Positions 6,901 to 14,692 of a stretch of 29,432 bases of DNA are shown one piece after another. The notes beneath the pieces are model-generated. The model worked only from the letters and a program-made list of their open reading frames with translations, was not told the origin of the DNA and did no database searches. The stretch lies in the NCBI GenBank assembly GCA_965368405.1, contig CBDUMS010000040.1, positions 1-29,432 on the forward strand, read 5' to 3'. The position numbers and the translations under genes were made by a program. The DNA comes from S012-113 sp965368405. GTDB lineage: Bacteria; Bacteroidota; Bacteroidia; Cytophagales; Cyclobacteriaceae. Each line of letters opens with the position of its first letter. Position 1 is the first letter of the stretch.

Positions 6901-9109
6901 AAGCAGTTGAAGAAATTGCTAGCTTACCAGCCTTAAGGTTAAGATGAGCATAGTCTAATCGTTGATTTTTATCAGTGATTAGATCAATTCCAAAGTTTAG
7001 CTGATCGACAATTTCAAAGATTTTCTCATCATTGGAAGCGTAGCGGTCCTGTAAACTTAAGCCAATTTCGAAATGAAGACTTTTTTGGTCCTGTGGAGGA
7101 ATTAATGAATAAACCGCTTGTTGTACCCTGTCATGAAGAAATTGATACACCTCCTGATCTTCGATAATAAACCCTTCTTCCTGAGCAGCAATTAATGAGT
7201 CTTCGAATTTTTCGAGCGGGCTTTTAAGTACAAGCTCCAGCTCAGATGCTTGAAAACTATTACCAAAGCAACTTCCCTTCATCAACAACTCCTGGGTAGA
7301 TTTATCGAGCCGCTCTATGCGCTGAACCATTAGTGCCACGATATTATCAGGTATAGCCATTTTACCTATCTCTTTATCATCCCAGTACCATCGTTGTTTT
7401 TTTGGATCGAAATAAAGATAGTCTTGCTCGAAAAGGTTTTGAATAATTTGGATCGTATAAAACGCGTTGCCATCGGTATGAAGAAATAATCGCTTGGCGA
7501 GGGATAAGACCTCCTCTGCGGGGAGGCTAAAGCTATCGGCCAATAAGTGAGTTATATCTGCGTTTGATATGTTACCTATTTTTATATGACGAATTATGTT
7601 ATTGTCTTTTTCGGCGTTCTTCATCATTTGAGCAAGCGGATGGGCATCAGAAACCTCATTTTCACGAAACGAGCCTATCACCAATAGGTATTGATGTTGC
7701 GTATCTCGAATTATATTTCCCAATAAATTAATTGATGCTAAATCGGCCCATTGCAGGTCGTCGATGAACAAAACAATGGGTTGCTCTTTGCTGGTGATTG
7801 CCCTCAAGAAATTATTAAAGACATAATTAAATCTATTTTGACTGGCAGAACCAGACACTTCCAACACCTTTGGCTGTTCGCCAATAATTTGCTCAAGCTC
7901 AGGGATCACTTCAGTCATTAGGGCAGCTTCTTCGCCCAATGCTGCCAGTATTTTTTCTTTTACCGCTCCAATATGATCTTCTTTTTCGGTAAGCAGGATA
8001 GTTATGAAATCATTTAGGGCTTGCCGAATGGCATAATAGGGGATATTTCGTTGTAGTTGGTCGAACTTACCCGAAAGAAAATACCCGTTTGTTTTAGCCA
8101 AAGTTTTAAACGCCTCATGGACCAGAGATGACTTACCGGAACCCGAGTAGCCATATACCATGTCCACCCCAAAACCACCAGCGGCAACCTCTTCCAGGTG
8201 CGTACTTAACTCAGCAATTTCATCCTCACGACCATACAGCTTCTGCGATATTGTTAGGGTTACGGCTTTGTCATACTCCCCAATTTCAAAATCATCAAGA
8301 TCTCCACTAGCGAGATTTTTGTTGATTTGTTCGAGATCTTTCTGTAAGCCGAGTGCCGATTGATACCGAGCGTCGGCATCCTTCTCTAGCAACTTCATTA
8401 CCATGTCGCTAAGAATTTTAGGAACAGAATTGTTTCGCGTTGCCGGAGGCTCGGGGATAACTGCTATATGACCATAAACAGTTTCTCGGTCGTCCTGAAA
8501 GGAAAAAGGTACCACCCCTGTTAGTAGTTCATAGAGTAATACGCCCATGGAGTACAAATCTGCCCGATGATCGACCTGCCGGTTTATTCTTCCGGTTTGC
8601 TCTGGCGCTATATAGTTAAGATCGCCATTAATAACGCCGGTGCCTCCCAGTAAATACTTCTTTTCTTTAATTGTAGAGGCATTAGAAAAATCAATAAGAC
8701 AGAACTTGTCGGTGTCTGGGTTATACAATACTGAATTGGCCGTAATGTTCTTATGAATTACTTTTTGATCATGTAATAAGGCAAGGGTTTTCGCTAAAAA
8801 TATTCCTGAATTTATAGCTAGGGGAAGATTCACCCGATCATTGGCTAATAATTTCTTGAGTGAAAAACCTTCGAAGTAGTGGAAGTACGCGCTCTGCCCA
8901 TTTTCTCTTTTCTCAACTTCAATAGGAAGTCGTATTCCTGGAAAATCGAGCTCCTGAAGGAGTTTAAATTCATGATAGAATTGGCGAACTTGTTTTTCGC
9001 TGGGGTAAGATGTCGTTAAATCCTTGCGAATTACGGCAGGCCCCCATCGGGTATTTTCTACAAGATATGTTTTTGTGCCTTTTTTTTCAGAAAGCAGGAG
9101 TTCTCCCAT
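3902..9109 (-). CDS. Giant signalling protein: pseudokinase - AAA ATPase - helical repeats - GAF - class III nucleotide cyclase
   Basis: A 1735-residue multidomain protein without signal peptide. Residues about 10-265 are a protein-kinase fold. The candidate ATP lysine is K29 and the activation segment is YIAPEQTGRINRQ. The catalytic loop reads HKNITANS (119-126), so the catalytic Asp (position 121) and the Mg-binding Asn (126) are replaced, and DFG is DFS (140-142): probably a pseudokinase. An AAA/STAND-type NTPase follows, with Walker A GYSGSGKSS (320-328) and Walker B VLFIDD (446-451). Residues about 690-1280 are TPR-like helices and about 1285-1440 a GAF domain. The cyclase domain has metal Asp1497 and Asp1541 and the N1612/R1616 transition-state pair, all present. 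The base-recognition position (about 1605) is Asn where relatives usually have Thr or Asp, so ATP versus GTP is unclear. The C-terminus (about 1680-1735) looks TPR-like. It heads an operon with the catalase-like gene. Confidence 0.9.
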   Translation of the reverse strand: MGELLLSEKKGTKTYLVENTRWGPAVIRKDLTTSYPSEKQVRQFYHEFKLLQELDFPGIRLPIEVEKRENGQSAYFHYFEGFSLKKLLANDRVNLPLAINSGIFLAKTLALLHDQKVIHKNITANSVLYNPDTDKFCLIDFSNASTIKEKKYLLGGTGVINGDLNYIAPEQTGRINRQVDHRADLYSMGVLLYELLTGVVPFSFQDDRETVYGHIAVIPEPPATRNNSVPKILSDMVMKLLEKDADARYQSALGLQKDLEQINKNLASGDLDDFEIGEYDKAVTLTISQKLYGREDEIAELSTHLEEVAAGGFGVDMVYGYSGSGKSSLVHEAFKTLAKTNGYFLSGKFDQLQRNIPYYAIRQALNDFITILLTEKEDHIGAVKEKILAALGEEAALMTEVIPELEQIIGEQPKVLEVSGSASQNRFNYVFNNFLRAITSKEQPIVLFIDDLQWADLASINLLGNIIRDTQHQYLLVIGSFRENEVSDAHPLAQMMKNAEKDNNIIRHIKIGNISNADITHLLADSFSLPAEEVLSLAKRLFLHTDGNAFYTIQIIQNLFEQDYLYFDPKKQRWYWDDKEIGKMAIPDNIVALMVQRIERLDKSTQELLMKGSCFGNSFQASELELVLKSPLEKFEDSLIAAQEEGFIIEDQEVYQFLHDRVQQAVYSLIPPQDQKSLHFEIGLSLQDRYASNDEKIFEIVDQLNFGIDLITDKNQRLDYAHLNLKAGKLAISSTAYDAALGYLKTGLIFIDNNWQQHSELVLELHTNAAEASYLIGDYAAVDTHIIEVLAHTTELLDKIPVYKLQIESFKSQNNLFAAVEKGLEVLAMLNVKLPYKPNKAEVFSKLIGTRLKIAGKSPESLLELKKMSDPYMLAAMQVLVSIGPAIYWASPNLTPLTIFKMLLISVKYGNTDESTFAYSTFGLLLCGVTGEIKLGNRFGELALALSQKVNPINKVKGVFNVYCFVHHWSNPLSDSFIPFKETHLLGQSAGDLEFGALSAYLYCNHSFYFGTPLQELDHEFKIYSEEIRRIKQYTPLNYTLLHWQTILNLKNDISNPVMLSGPVYDEGEMLEKHIAANDKTALFKYHLLKMMLNYLFGNVVDAGKHATQGEELIDAVTGMYVTVAYYFYSGLVNAALYESEVGLGNKKRAKAKLKNSITKFSKWAKHSPVNNLQKFKLLQAELARINGNNQLAEGYYKEAIESAKQSGLSNDIALIYELAGRHYLDKEESDLAQFYFSNAFIHYQQWGAASKCKELKHRYRLDKYLESFLKSVNISYSANDEQNSLEKLDINTITEAAESISDEIQFDQLKAKLLNILAENAGAEKAILFLVKGEFISQENAWPENREEPQEYPASLIDVVLKDKEILVTDRALEDSRFNADTYITSNSVRSALCLPLVHQHDLIAIIYLENNVIHGAFSKSRIEFLSLLSGQIAIAIKNAALYQNLTESYDQQVQLKDAYSKFVPMDFLEFLGKDSILDITLGDQIQEVVTVMFFDIVDYTSLSENMTPKENFDFINGTLRRIGPALRTHNGVISQFMGDGAMAIFKDEPDNALLAAIEMHKSLQNYNKERQRKKRRQIQIGVGIHTGKVMLGILGEKMRMDQNVISDAVNIASRVQDLTRTYGANIMLTATSKAALKDPQLFTIRNLGETNIKGRKKSLEIFECLDGLEPEQTELKKESLPLFEHAVSLYYEEKYSLAIDELERVLENNNQDKAIHLFKSWSLEALENAEIEK

Positions 9110-9143
9110 ATTAAGCCAAGTAATAATTTAACAAGATAATAAA

Positions 9144-9182
9144 AAAAGCTTTATTGTTATTCTCTGAGGACATAAAGCTTTT
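9144..9182. promoter_or_regulatory. 11-bp inverted repeat in the divergent intergenic region
   Basis: AAAAGCTTTAT (9144-9154) is followed after 17 bases by its exact reverse complement ATAAAGCTTTT (9172-9182). Each arm contains the 8-base palindrome AAAGCTTT, and the centres are about 29 bases apart. The repeat lies between the divergent cyclase gene (minus) and pirin (plus), where an operator for either operon would be expected. It could equally be a hairpin; there is no T-tract typical of a terminator on either side. The sequence is seen directly; the role is inference. Confidence 0.5.
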
Positions 9183-9264
9183 GCGAGGGACAACGGACTG
9201 GTGGAACAATACTTGAATTTCTATGGTTATAGTTTGTATCTTAAAGAAAACTTGAACAATTAGC

Positions 9265-10275
9265 ATGTCTACGATTATTGAAATACAGCCTCTTGGCTTT
9301 CCATGGCAAACACAGGACCCATTCTTATTTTGCGCTTATCATGCCGATGCCTATCCTCAGGGTAATGATGAGATGGGCCCCGAAGCATCTTTAGCGGGGA
9401 GAAACCTCGGATCTGACTTTGAAGTAAAAGATGGATGGAGAATGTATCATGGCAAGGAAATTCCTGGGTTTCCCTACCATCCACACCGCGGTTTCGAAAC
9501 AGTGACCATCGTAACGGAAGGCTTAGTCGATCATGCAGATTCGCTCGGAGCAGCAGGTAGGTTTGGTAATGGCGATGTGCAGTGGATGACAGCGGGCAAG
9601 GGGGTAAACCACTCGGAGATGTTTCCACTCCTTAAGAAAGATCAGGAGAATCCATTCGAGTTGTTTCAAATCTGGTTAAACCTTCCAAAGAAGTCAAAAT
9701 TTGTTGATGCTCATTTTTCCATGCTTTGGTCGGAGACTATACCCGTAATCACGGAACAAGATGACCAAGGAATAGAATCTACAGTCCGGGTTATGGCAGG
9801 TAAGTTTAAATCTACCGAGGCACCTGAGCCAACACCAAATTCATGGGCTGCAGATCCAGACAATGCGGTAGCAATATGGCTATTGAAGATTGGCAAAGGT
9901 GGTAGTCTGACCCTGCCTCAGGCAGCCAAAGAGGCAAATCGTTCACTATATTTTTATCAAGGCAATAATGTGGTTATTGAAGAGACCACTATTAATGTTT
10001 CGAATACGATAAAGGTTAAACCGGATAATGAAATAACCATTTTTGCCGAAGGAGAGGATGCTTATCTTCTAATGCTTCAAGGTAAACCAATTAATGAGCC
10101 TGTTGCTCAATATGGCCCGTTTGTTATGAATACCCAAAAGGAGATAATGGAAGCGATGAATGAGTACCAGCAAACCCAGTTTGGCGGATGGCCCTGGCCT
10201 CGTCCCGATCAGGTTCACGATCGCGAGAAAGGGCGCTTCGCTCTTTTTGCCGATGGGCATGAAGAGAACCCATAA
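9265..10275 (+). CDS. Pirin family bicupin protein
   Basis: A 336-residue bicupin. The N-terminal cupin carries HPHRGFETVT (72-81) and the stretch GDVQWMTAGKGVNHSEM (103-119), which are diagnostic for pirins. The metal ligands corresponding to human pirin H56, H58, H101 and E103 are H72, H74, H116 and E118. Characterised pirins bind iron or other metals; some are transcriptional cofactors and some (such as YhhW) have quercetinase activity, so the biochemical role here cannot be fixed from sequence. It is somewhat longer than the roughly 290-residue human protein because of extra N-terminal and C-terminal sequence. It is transcribed divergently from the cyclase gene across 155 bases that hold an inverted repeat. 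No signal peptide is seen. Confidence 0.93.
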   Translation: MSTIIEIQPLGFPWQTQDPFLFCAYHADAYPQGNDEMGPEASLAGRNLGSDFEVKDGWRMYHGKEIPGFPYHPHRGFETVTIVTEGLVDHADSLGAAGRFGNGDVQWMTAGKGVNHSEMFPLLKKDQENPFELFQIWLNLPKKSKFVDAHFSMLWSETIPVITEQDDQGIESTVRVMAGKFKSTEAPEPTPNSWAADPDNAVAIWLLKIGKGGSLTLPQAAKEANRSLYFYQGNNVVIEETTINVSNTIKVKPDNEITIFAEGEDAYLLMLQGKPINEPVAQYGPFVMNTQKEIMEAMNEYQQTQFGGWPWPRPDQVHDREKGRFALFADGHEENP

Positions 10276-10298
10276 TTTAAACTTTAATTAAGAATAAA

Positions 10299-10318
10299 TC
10301 CTGCAAGGTTGAGCAGGA
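10299..10318 (+). other. Small 6-bp stem-loop between pirin and the sulfotransferase gene
   Basis: TCCTGC (10299-10304) and GCAGGA (10313-10318) can pair around an 8-base loop. There is no following T-tract, so it is not a convincing intrinsic terminator. It is listed because it is the only structured element in the 94-base gap. Confidence 0.25.
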
Positions 10319-10358
10319 GAAGCCCTCTCGATTGGCTATATTTAAAGATAGATTTTTT

Positions 10359-10364
10359 AGGAGG
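10359..10364 (+). promoter_or_regulatory. Consensus Shine-Dalgarno AGGAGG ahead of the sulfotransferase gene
   Basis: AGGAGG lies 5 bases ahead of the ATG at 10370 and fixes that start. Other genes in the window lack comparable sites, as expected for Bacteroidota, where Shine-Dalgarno use is weak, so this one stands out. Confidence 0.6.
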
Positions 10365-10369
10365 CCAAT

Positions 10370-11473
10370 ATGGGTAATTTCCGAGTTCCACCTGTTTCAA
10401 CTTTGTTAGGGAGCACAACAACTAATTTTATCCGGGTGGTAAGCACTGGGCGGGTAGAGTTTCGCTATTATCATAAGGTATTATTTTCATTCTTAATAAC
10501 ACTTGTTGGTGCACCCTTCCGTCTCTATGAGTCATTCCGAGATACATCGGCTAATATTGAAGAGAAATCACCAGTGTTTATCCTCGGACACTGGCGTAGT
10601 GGAACGACGTTTTTACACAATTTGCTATGTCAGGATCCTGATTTAGCCTATCTCAGCACTTATCAATCACTATTCCCTCATAATATTTACAGTAAGTGGT
10701 TATTTAAATCTTTTGTACGCTGGAAAATCCCAGATAAGCGACCTTCCGACAACGTTAAACTTGGAGCAGATTTACCTCAAGAAGATGATTTTGCTATGGC
10801 CAACATCATCCCATCTTTTTATTGTTTCTTTTTTTTCCCAGATAAATATCGACAGTACTACGATCGGCATGTAGCGTTTACCGATAACAGCAATTATATA
10901 AATGATTGGCTAGAGAACTATCACAAACTGATTCTTAAAGCCAAGAAAAACGTTGGAGGTAAAAGTATTGTGCTTAAAAATCCGGCGAATACGGGTAGGG
11001 TACAACACCTGCTAAAGCAATACCCTAATGCGAAGTTTATTCATATCTATCGTAACCCGGTTACGGTCTACCTGTCTACTAAGAAGTTCTTTCTTTCGCT
11101 TTTTTCTGAAGTACAGTTACAGAAAACCAACGATCAGCAAATTATCGATATGATTTTTGTGCTTTATAAGCTTCTAATGACGGACTATCTCGGCCAAAAG
11201 GAACTGATACCAAAAGAGAATTTTTATGAAATAGCGTATGAAGATTTTGAACGCAACCCCCTTGATTCCGCAAAAGCAATCTATAATGAGATCAATTTGG
11301 GTGATTGGCAAAAAGCCGAGCCTTCCTTCCAGAAATATCTTCGAGATATTGGTGATTATAAAAAGAATAAATACAAAATATCAAAAATGGAGCTAAACCG
11401 GATTCTGGATGAGTGGGCGTTTGCCTTCAAAGAATACCATTATAGCGTACCAGAAAATTTAGAGATTATCTGA
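10370..11473 (+). CDS. Sulfotransferase family protein (PAPS-dependent)
   Basis: A 367-residue sulfotransferase of the Sulfotransfer_3 type, predicted to transfer sulfate from PAPS to an unknown acceptor. The 5'-phosphosulfate-binding loop is GHWRSGTTFLHNLL (73-86). The segment LPQEDDFAM (135-143) matches the conserved acidic motif after the loop in this subfamily. The 3'-phosphate-binding motif is IYRNPVTVYLS (226-236), with R228 and S236. A moderately hydrophobic stretch (about 38-50) near the N-terminus could associate with the membrane, but no clear signal peptide is present. The start at 10370 is supported by a strong ribosome-binding site. The gene ends 20 bases before the convergent stop of the next gene. 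Nothing nearby identifies the acceptor; lipid or polysaccharide are the usual possibilities. Confidence 0.87.
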   Translation: MGNFRVPPVSTLLGSTTTNFIRVVSTGRVEFRYYHKVLFSFLITLVGAPFRLYESFRDTSANIEEKSPVFILGHWRSGTTFLHNLLCQDPDLAYLSTYQSLFPHNIYSKWLFKSFVRWKIPDKRPSDNVKLGADLPQEDDFAMANIIPSFYCFFFFPDKYRQYYDRHVAFTDNSNYINDWLENYHKLILKAKKNVGGKSIVLKNPANTGRVQHLLKQYPNAKFIHIYRNPVTVYLSTKKFFLSLFSEVQLQKTNDQQIIDMIFVLYKLLMTDYLGQKELIPKENFYEIAYEDFERNPLDSAKAIYNEINLGDWQKAEPSFQKYLRDIGDYKKNKYKISKMELNRILDEWAFAFKEYHYSVPENLEII

Positions 11474-11493
11474 ACCTGTCAGCACTCCGATTA

Positions 11494-12210
11494 TTAGAGT
11501 TGACCTCCGAGCGTATCATGATGGGTCATTATTAGGGACCGAAGGTAAGGACTAATATCATTCACGCCTTTAAAACCCGCCTTAATTGCTGCAGCTTCTT
11601 CAACATCAATAGATATATCTGCGCTTTCGGCATAATGTTTTATGTCACGATAACCTCCTAGGGTAAAACAATCCCAATTTGCACCTTGTAATACGGTAAA
11701 TATAAGGTTGGGGTCTCTGCCTATCTCTTTGAGATAAATATTTTCCATTTCACGTTGTTTTAGCAACTCACTTTGTTTTCCCGGTAATGCATTAAACATT
11801 TCAACATGAAAATAACCCATGTTCTCGAACATTTTGTTAACCACAATATTTGAAGGACCCTCAACATAGATGTTTTCATGGTGAGCGATCAAATTATAGA
11901 AAGAATCGCCATACAATGGTGAGTAAATTTTATCGTATGCGGTTTTGCCCGAAAAATATGCCGCCATCGTTTCGATATACTCGTAGATCATAAAATCCCA
12001 TTGATCTCCCTGGCTATGGCGGACTATAAAAACAGGGTGCCCTTCCATTTTTTCGTACTCCGACCTTTTTTGCTTAAGAACATCAATTAATTCAAGCAAC
12101 TTACCTGGAGCTGCCCTTAGCAAAGTGACTTTATAGGTGTTCTGAGCGTAAGTTGCTGTGGTGGAGAGAACAATTGTGATTAACAAGAGGATGAATATTC
12201 GTTGTGGCAT
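11494..12210 (-). CDS. Exported protein with two dimeric alpha/beta-barrel-like (NIPSNAP/ABM-type) domains
   Basis: A 238-residue protein with an N-terminal signal peptide (residues about 1-22, ending TYAQ). The mature part contains two similar halves. Residues 26-78 begin YKVTLLRAAPGKLLEL and end QGDQWDFMIYEY. Residues 133-187 begin YFHVEMFNALPGKQSEL and end QGANWDCFTLGGY. Both share the order beta-strand, (A)xPGK, long helix, then a strand with QGxxWD. This order is typical of ferredoxin-like dimeric alpha/beta-barrel proteins such as NIPSNAP, EthD and ABM families, but I cannot assign a specific family. No catalytic residue set is recognised. It stands alone on the minus strand, divergent from the metalloprotease gene across 154 bases. 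The function is unknown. Confidence 0.7.
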   Translation of the reverse strand: MPQRIFILLLITIVLSTTATYAQNTYKVTLLRAAPGKLLELIDVLKQKRSEYEKMEGHPVFIVRHSQGDQWDFMIYEYIETMAAYFSGKTAYDKIYSPLYGDSFYNLIAHHENIYVEGPSNIVVNKMFENMGYFHVEMFNALPGKQSELLKQREMENIYLKEIGRDPNLIFTVLQGANWDCFTLGGYRDIKHYAESADISIDVEEAAAIKAGFKGVNDISPYLRSLIMTHHDTLGGQL

Positions 12211-12320
12211 GGTGAAATTAGGATTGATTAAGACTTAATATTACAACAATATTCAAATCTCTGTTTTATTTAGAAGATTAAGATTACCATTCTGAGGACC
12301 TCCATAAAGAAGCAAGTTTG

Positions 12321-12328
12321 TATTTTTG
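12321..12328 (+). promoter_or_regulatory. Putative Bacteroidota -7 promoter box (TATTTTTG)
   Basis: TATTTTTG fits the Bacteroidota consensus TAnnTTTG and lies 36 bases ahead of the ATG of the metalloprotease gene. No clear TTG at the -33 position is seen, so this rests on one box only. Confidence 0.4.
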
Positions 12329-12364
12329 ACCTAACTCTATTTTGGGACATCCGTTAAATACATA

Positions 12365-13366
12365 ATGAGGAACTTTGTAAAGTTTGGATTCTTGGTCTAC
12401 ATCTTTTTATCAGGATGTACCAATAATACTATGCCACCGAGCCCCATACCAAAGAACGATTTTAAAGTACATGCATATTATATCGTTCCGGCCGATGTAA
12501 ACTATTCCGTGAACAATGAAATTCGTGTTTTTCGAGGATTTGTAGAAACACAGCGCTGGTTTCAAACGGCAACAGGTGGACTTACCTTCGAGTTCCTCGA
12601 CGAAGAAAATGTTATTGAGGTTTATATCACAGATCAACCTCGCGAATATTACGAGGAAGACTGGTGGGGGCTTTTGCTTGCCGAAATGCGTGAGAAAGGT
12701 CATCCAATTGAGTCTTCAGGAACACTAGCGTTGATGTGGATTGAGGGGATAAACGCTATAAGTGACGAAGCTTATTCTATAGGCGGCTGGAGTTGTGAAG
12801 GAACCTGTGGAGCAGCGCTACTGCCTATTAGCAGCCTACAGGCACCTACGCTTGTGCCAACCGATATGGGCACCATTTTTCACGAACTGGGTCATGCATT
12901 ACAACTAAATCACCCCATAGAAGATGCTGACTTACCGCTTGACCCGGAAGAAGAAGATGTTTTATACAGCGTTATGTGTCAGGGACCAATAAGGGCAGGT
13001 ACGTCTAATAGCGATCATGGTTTCCTCACAACTGAAAAATCGGCTTTAAGTAATAACCGCTTTATGAAAGAAGGAATAGAACTTAGACAGGATATCTGGA
13101 CTACCCGAATAATTAATTATCCGGTTTCAGGTACTGAACCAAACCCAGTTATTCAGTTCGAAAGAGAGGGCAATACCAGAGTTAATTTTAGTACGAATAT
13201 TGAAAACGGGCTGTATTACTATTGGTATTTTGGAGATGGCACCACCAGCTTTGAAAAGGAGCCCAAGCATACTTACGAATTACGGGCGACTTATAACGTA
13301 ACTTTAATGGTAACGACCAACGATTTTATGGCCGCTCGTACCAGTCAGTTTGTCAATGTAAATTAG
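12365..13366 (+). CDS. Metzincin-type zinc metalloprotease lipoprotein with PKD domain
   Basis: A 333-residue lipoprotein. The leader ends in the lipobox LSGC, with C18 as the lipidated residue. The protease domain carries HELGHALQLNH (173-183), the full metzincin zinc motif HExxHxxGxxH-like arrangement with Gln-Leu in place of the usual Gly. The Met-turn candidate is SVMCQ (202-206). Residues about 262-333 form a PKD domain (YWYFGDGTTSFEKEPKHTY), which often mediates substrate or surface binding in Bacteroidota exoenzymes. There is no T9SS sorting domain, so it is probably anchored to the outer membrane. It heads a tight plus-strand run; the next start is only 3 to 57 bases downstream, depending on the start chosen. 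The substrate is unknown. Confidence 0.85.
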   Translation: MRNFVKFGFLVYIFLSGCTNNTMPPSPIPKNDFKVHAYYIVPADVNYSVNNEIRVFRGFVETQRWFQTATGGLTFEFLDEENVIEVYITDQPREYYEEDWWGLLLAEMREKGHPIESSGTLALMWIEGINAISDEAYSIGGWSCEGTCGAALLPISSLQAPTLVPTDMGTIFHELGHALQLNHPIEDADLPLDPEEEDVLYSVMCQGPIRAGTSNSDHGFLTTEKSALSNNRFMKEGIELRQDIWTTRIINYPVSGTEPNPVIQFEREGNTRVNFSTNIENGLYYYWYFGDGTTSFEKEPKHTYELRATYNVTLMVTTNDFMAARTSQFVNVN

Positions 13367-13369
13367 AAT

Positions 13370-14692
13370 TTGCAGACCTGCAGATTTCCAGTTAATTTGC
13401 ATCAGATATCAGCCCCAGCAATATTGACCAAACAACTATCAATAATTCTATTTGTCTTGATTATTTCGGCATGTAGCCCGGTGATCAGAGAAATAAGTAG
13501 CTTTTCAGAAACCAACCAGTACCACGCAGGATTTTATTTGTACGATCCGGGGAAAAATAAAGTTTTAGCGGACTACCAAGGCGAGAAATATTTTACACCA
13601 GCCTCTAATACCAAAATTCTTACCCTTTACGCTGTTAAGAAGTTTCTTCCCGATCCATTACCCATGTTCTATATTGAGAATCGCGATTCTGTAGTATACT
13701 TATGGCCAACAGGCAACCCGGAATTTCTCAACCCTATTCTGGATGACTCCCTTAATTATATTACACTCAGTAGTCTCGATAGCATTGTACTGATGGATGG
13801 CAGCTTTACGGATGGTAGATTTGGTTCAGGCTGGATGTGGGATGATTATAATTCTTCTGATTCACCCGAATTAGTGTCTTTTCCTATTTATGGTAATCTT
13901 GCAACATTTAATCTCGATACCATAACAAATCAGGTGAGTGTTACCCCTGCCTTTTTACAAGACTCCTTGATTCTGGAACAAGGAGAGCGCTTTGGTGTAA
14001 CCAGAAGGGAAGGATCGAACACATTTAAGGTAACTATAGGGAAATGTGGAGATTGCGAGCGGGAACGTCCATTCCGGCTTACGGAGGAAATGATAACTGC
14101 CCTTTATAGCGATACCTTAAAAATTCCTGTGGCTATTGATACACTTGCTAAGCCTGCAAATGTTGCAATTTTATATGGCCAAGCTCAGGATTCCGTATTG
14201 AAAGTTATGATGCAGGAAAGCGACAATTTTCTTGCCGAACACTTGTTATTACAAGTTGGTGAAGCACTTACTGATACCCTCGATTCTCGGATGGCAATTG
14301 ACACCGTTCAGTCATACCTGCAACAATTCTTGCCCGATTCGGCTATTTGGGTAGATGGATCAGGGCTTTCAAGGTATAATATGATAACACCTCGAAGTGT
14401 CGTTTTTCTATGGAAAGAGCTAATTGAGCTGGTAGGCGAAGACCGGCTAAAGCAGATTATTGCGGAGGGTGGCGTTTCTGGCACTATAGAAAATTGGTAT
14501 GGTGGTGAGCCATCCTATGTATACGGCAAAACGGGTACACTTCGGCACAACCATAATTTAAGTGGTATGCTCACTACTAAATCGGGAAAAACCTTACTTT
14601 TTTCCTTCATGCATAATCACTATAGTACAAGTACAACACCTATAAAGGAAGAAATGGAACGAGTTTTGCGTATGATTTATGAAAAATACTAA
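13370..14692 (+). CDS. dacB: D-alanyl-D-alanine carboxypeptidase/endopeptidase, PBP4 (peptidase S13) type, lipoprotein
   Basis: A serine D,D-peptidase that trims or cleaves peptidoglycan cross-links in the periplasm. The three penicillin-binding motifs are visible: SNTK (79-82), SGLSRYN in the DGSGLS block that family members share, and KTG in YGKTGTL near the C-terminus. A leader ending in ISAC suggests a lipoprotein. The longest reading uses TTG at 13370, but TTG at 13424 gives a tidier leader starting MTKQLSIILFVL and is my preferred start; no ATG is available in this stretch. The catalytic Lys and Ser are intact. The 440-residue length is close to E. coli PBP4 (477). It overlaps the following NagZ-type gene by 14 bases. 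Confidence 0.85.
   Translation: MQTCRFPVNLHQISAPAILTKQLSIILFVLIISACSPVIREISSFSETNQYHAGFYLYDPGKNKVLADYQGEKYFTPASNTKILTLYAVKKFLPDPLPMFYIENRDSVVYLWPTGNPEFLNPILDDSLNYITLSSLDSIVLMDGSFTDGRFGSGWMWDDYNSSDSPELVSFPIYGNLATFNLDTITNQVSVTPAFLQDSLILEQGERFGVTRREGSNTFKVTIGKCGDCERERPFRLTEEMITALYSDTLKIPVAIDTLAKPANVAILYGQAQDSVLKVMMQESDNFLAEHLLLQVGEALTDTLDSRMAIDTVQSYLQQFLPDSAIWVDGSGLSRYNMITPRSVVFLWKELIELVGEDRLKQIIAEGGVSGTIENWYGGEPSYVYGKTGTLRHNHNLSGMLTTKSGKTLLFSFMHNHYSTSTTPIKEEMERVLRMIYEKY

Noticed and set aside
9275..9628. 117-codon open frame on the minus strand opposite pirin
   Set aside because: The pirin frame holds full metal-binding motifs; the antisense frame has none.
12237..12253. AATATT repeat pair in the divergent region upstream of the metalloprotease
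   Set aside because: AT-rich sequence makes such repeats common by chance.
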